Source of the DNA: a bacterium
Lineage (GTDB): Bacteria > Bacillota_I > Bacilli_A > RF39 > UBA660
Direction of reading: 5' to 3'
Assembly: GCA_029007415.1 (NCBI GenBank)
Contig: JAQXHT010000012.1
Location: 1-8,535, forward strand
DNA: 8,535 bases
In this document: in pieces, positions 8,380 through 8,535 of the stretch
How positions within the stretch are numbered: the stretch's first letter is position 1
Layout: every line of letters starts with the position of its first letter
Translations under genes and position numbers: made by a program
Notes under the pieces: generated by a model
Databases searched by the model: none
Seen by the model: the letters and a program-made list of their open reading frames with translations, nothing else
Told to the model about the DNA's origin: nothing

Positions 8380-8394
8380 AACACATGATGTGTT
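8380..8394. promoter_or_regulatory. Perfect inverted repeat, candidate operator of the regulator gene
   Basis: AACACA-TGA-TGTGTT has six-base arms around three central bases. It covers the place where the -35 of the TATAAT at 8408-8413 should be (centre about 26 bases before that element), and no recognisable -35 hexamer is there. That layout fits control by a DNA-binding protein. Read on the - strand the same hairpin is followed by a short T-run, so a weak - strand terminator is the alternative, although no - strand gene is nearby. Confidence 0.4.
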
Positions 8395-8407
8395 CATAAA
8401 TTCCTAA

Positions 8408-8413
8408 TATAAT
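8408..8413 (+). promoter_or_regulatory. -10 element upstream of the response regulator
   Basis: A perfect TATAAT lies 55 bases before the regulator start, with expected transcription start near 8420. No TTGACA-like hexamer is found 16-18 bp upstream, so the promoter would be weak or activator-dependent. In DNA this AT-rich a chance TATAAT is quite possible. Confidence 0.4.
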
Positions 8414-8435
8414 GGCTTTATAGTTATCTTGATAA

Positions 8436-8457
8436 TTTCATCGAAAATCCGATGGAA
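8436..8457 (+). other. Hairpin directly upstream of the regulator's ribosome binding site
   Basis: TTTCATCG pairs with CGATGGAA around a six-base loop (AAAATC), an 8-bp stem with one G-U pair. It ends one base before the CGGAGG that serves the start at 8469. It is relatively GC-rich for this window. It could affect ribosome access or act as a transcript-stabilising 5' structure. I do not recognise it as a known riboswitch class. Confidence 0.4.
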
Positions 8458-8468
8458 CGGAGGTTTAT

Positions 8469-8535
8469 ATGAGAAAAGGATTGCAAAATGTAGTAAACGA
8501 AAATAACAATTATAGAATAATTGCAGTTGATGATG
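8469..8535 (+). CDS. Response regulator, N-terminal fragment (3' partial)
   Basis: Only 22 full codons are inside the window, and the reading frame continues past its end. GGAGG (8459-8463) lies 5 bases before the ATG. After about 15 polar residues the protein reads YRIIAVDD, the first beta-strand and acidic pair of a receiver (REC) domain. The phosphoacceptor Asp and any output domain lie outside. Its place after the histidine kinase on the same strand makes it the likely phosphotransfer partner. From memory, clostridial stand-alone receiver-type regulators have similar starts, but the output (DNA-binding, enzymatic or none) cannot be told here. Confidence 0.75.
   Translation, partial: MRKGLQNVVNENNNYRIIAVDD

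Noticed and set aside
8331..8468. Riboswitch such as a c-di-GMP aptamer before the response regulator
   Set aside because: The hairpins do not show the conserved loop sequences of the classes I know; only simple stems are present.

Overview
The window is strongly AT-rich, has AGGAGG-type ribosome binding sites and sigma-A-like promoters, and carries Clostridia-style protein families. It looks like chromosomal DNA of a low-GC anaerobic Firmicute, probably a Clostridium or a gut Clostridiales; the species cannot be fixed from sequence alone.

Left part (1-1807): two cell-envelope genes that converge and overlap tail to tail. On the + strand is the C-terminal part of an M23 (LytM-type) peptidoglycan endopeptidase, cut by the window start. 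On the - strand is an HtrA-like, membrane-anchored S1C serine protease with a PDZ domain. A single extra base near 1072 breaks its frame, so it is either a pseudogene or a sequence error.

Middle (1808-6320): a short divergent intergenic region holds a clear + strand promoter (TTGCAA, 17 bp, TATAAT). It drives a 1438-residue single-module nonribosomal peptide synthetase with order condensation, adenylation, carrier protein and NAD(P)H-dependent terminal reductase (C-A-T-R). All four catalytic signatures are present. The specificity residues I read from the adenylation pocket (D-I-L-Q-M-G-M-I-W-K) closely resemble the known glycine code. With a condensation domain at the very N-terminus and reductive release, the enzyme is predicted to make a small N-acylated or N-aminoacylated glycine aldehyde, or the matching alcohol.

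Right part (6321-8535): 15 bp after the synthetase, in the same direction, comes a six-TM sensor histidine kinase with an extracytoplasmic sensing domain. It is followed by the first 22 codons of a response regulator that runs out of the window. The 138-bp gap before the regulator holds a TATAAT element, a perfect inverted repeat at its -35 position and a hairpin abutting the ribosome binding site. The regulator may therefore have its own controlled promoter.

Taken together, 1937-8535 reads as a small biosynthesis-plus-signalling locus: one enzyme making a reactive small molecule, co-transcribed with a membrane sensor kinase and followed by its likely partner regulator. It sits beside ordinary envelope-maintenance genes.
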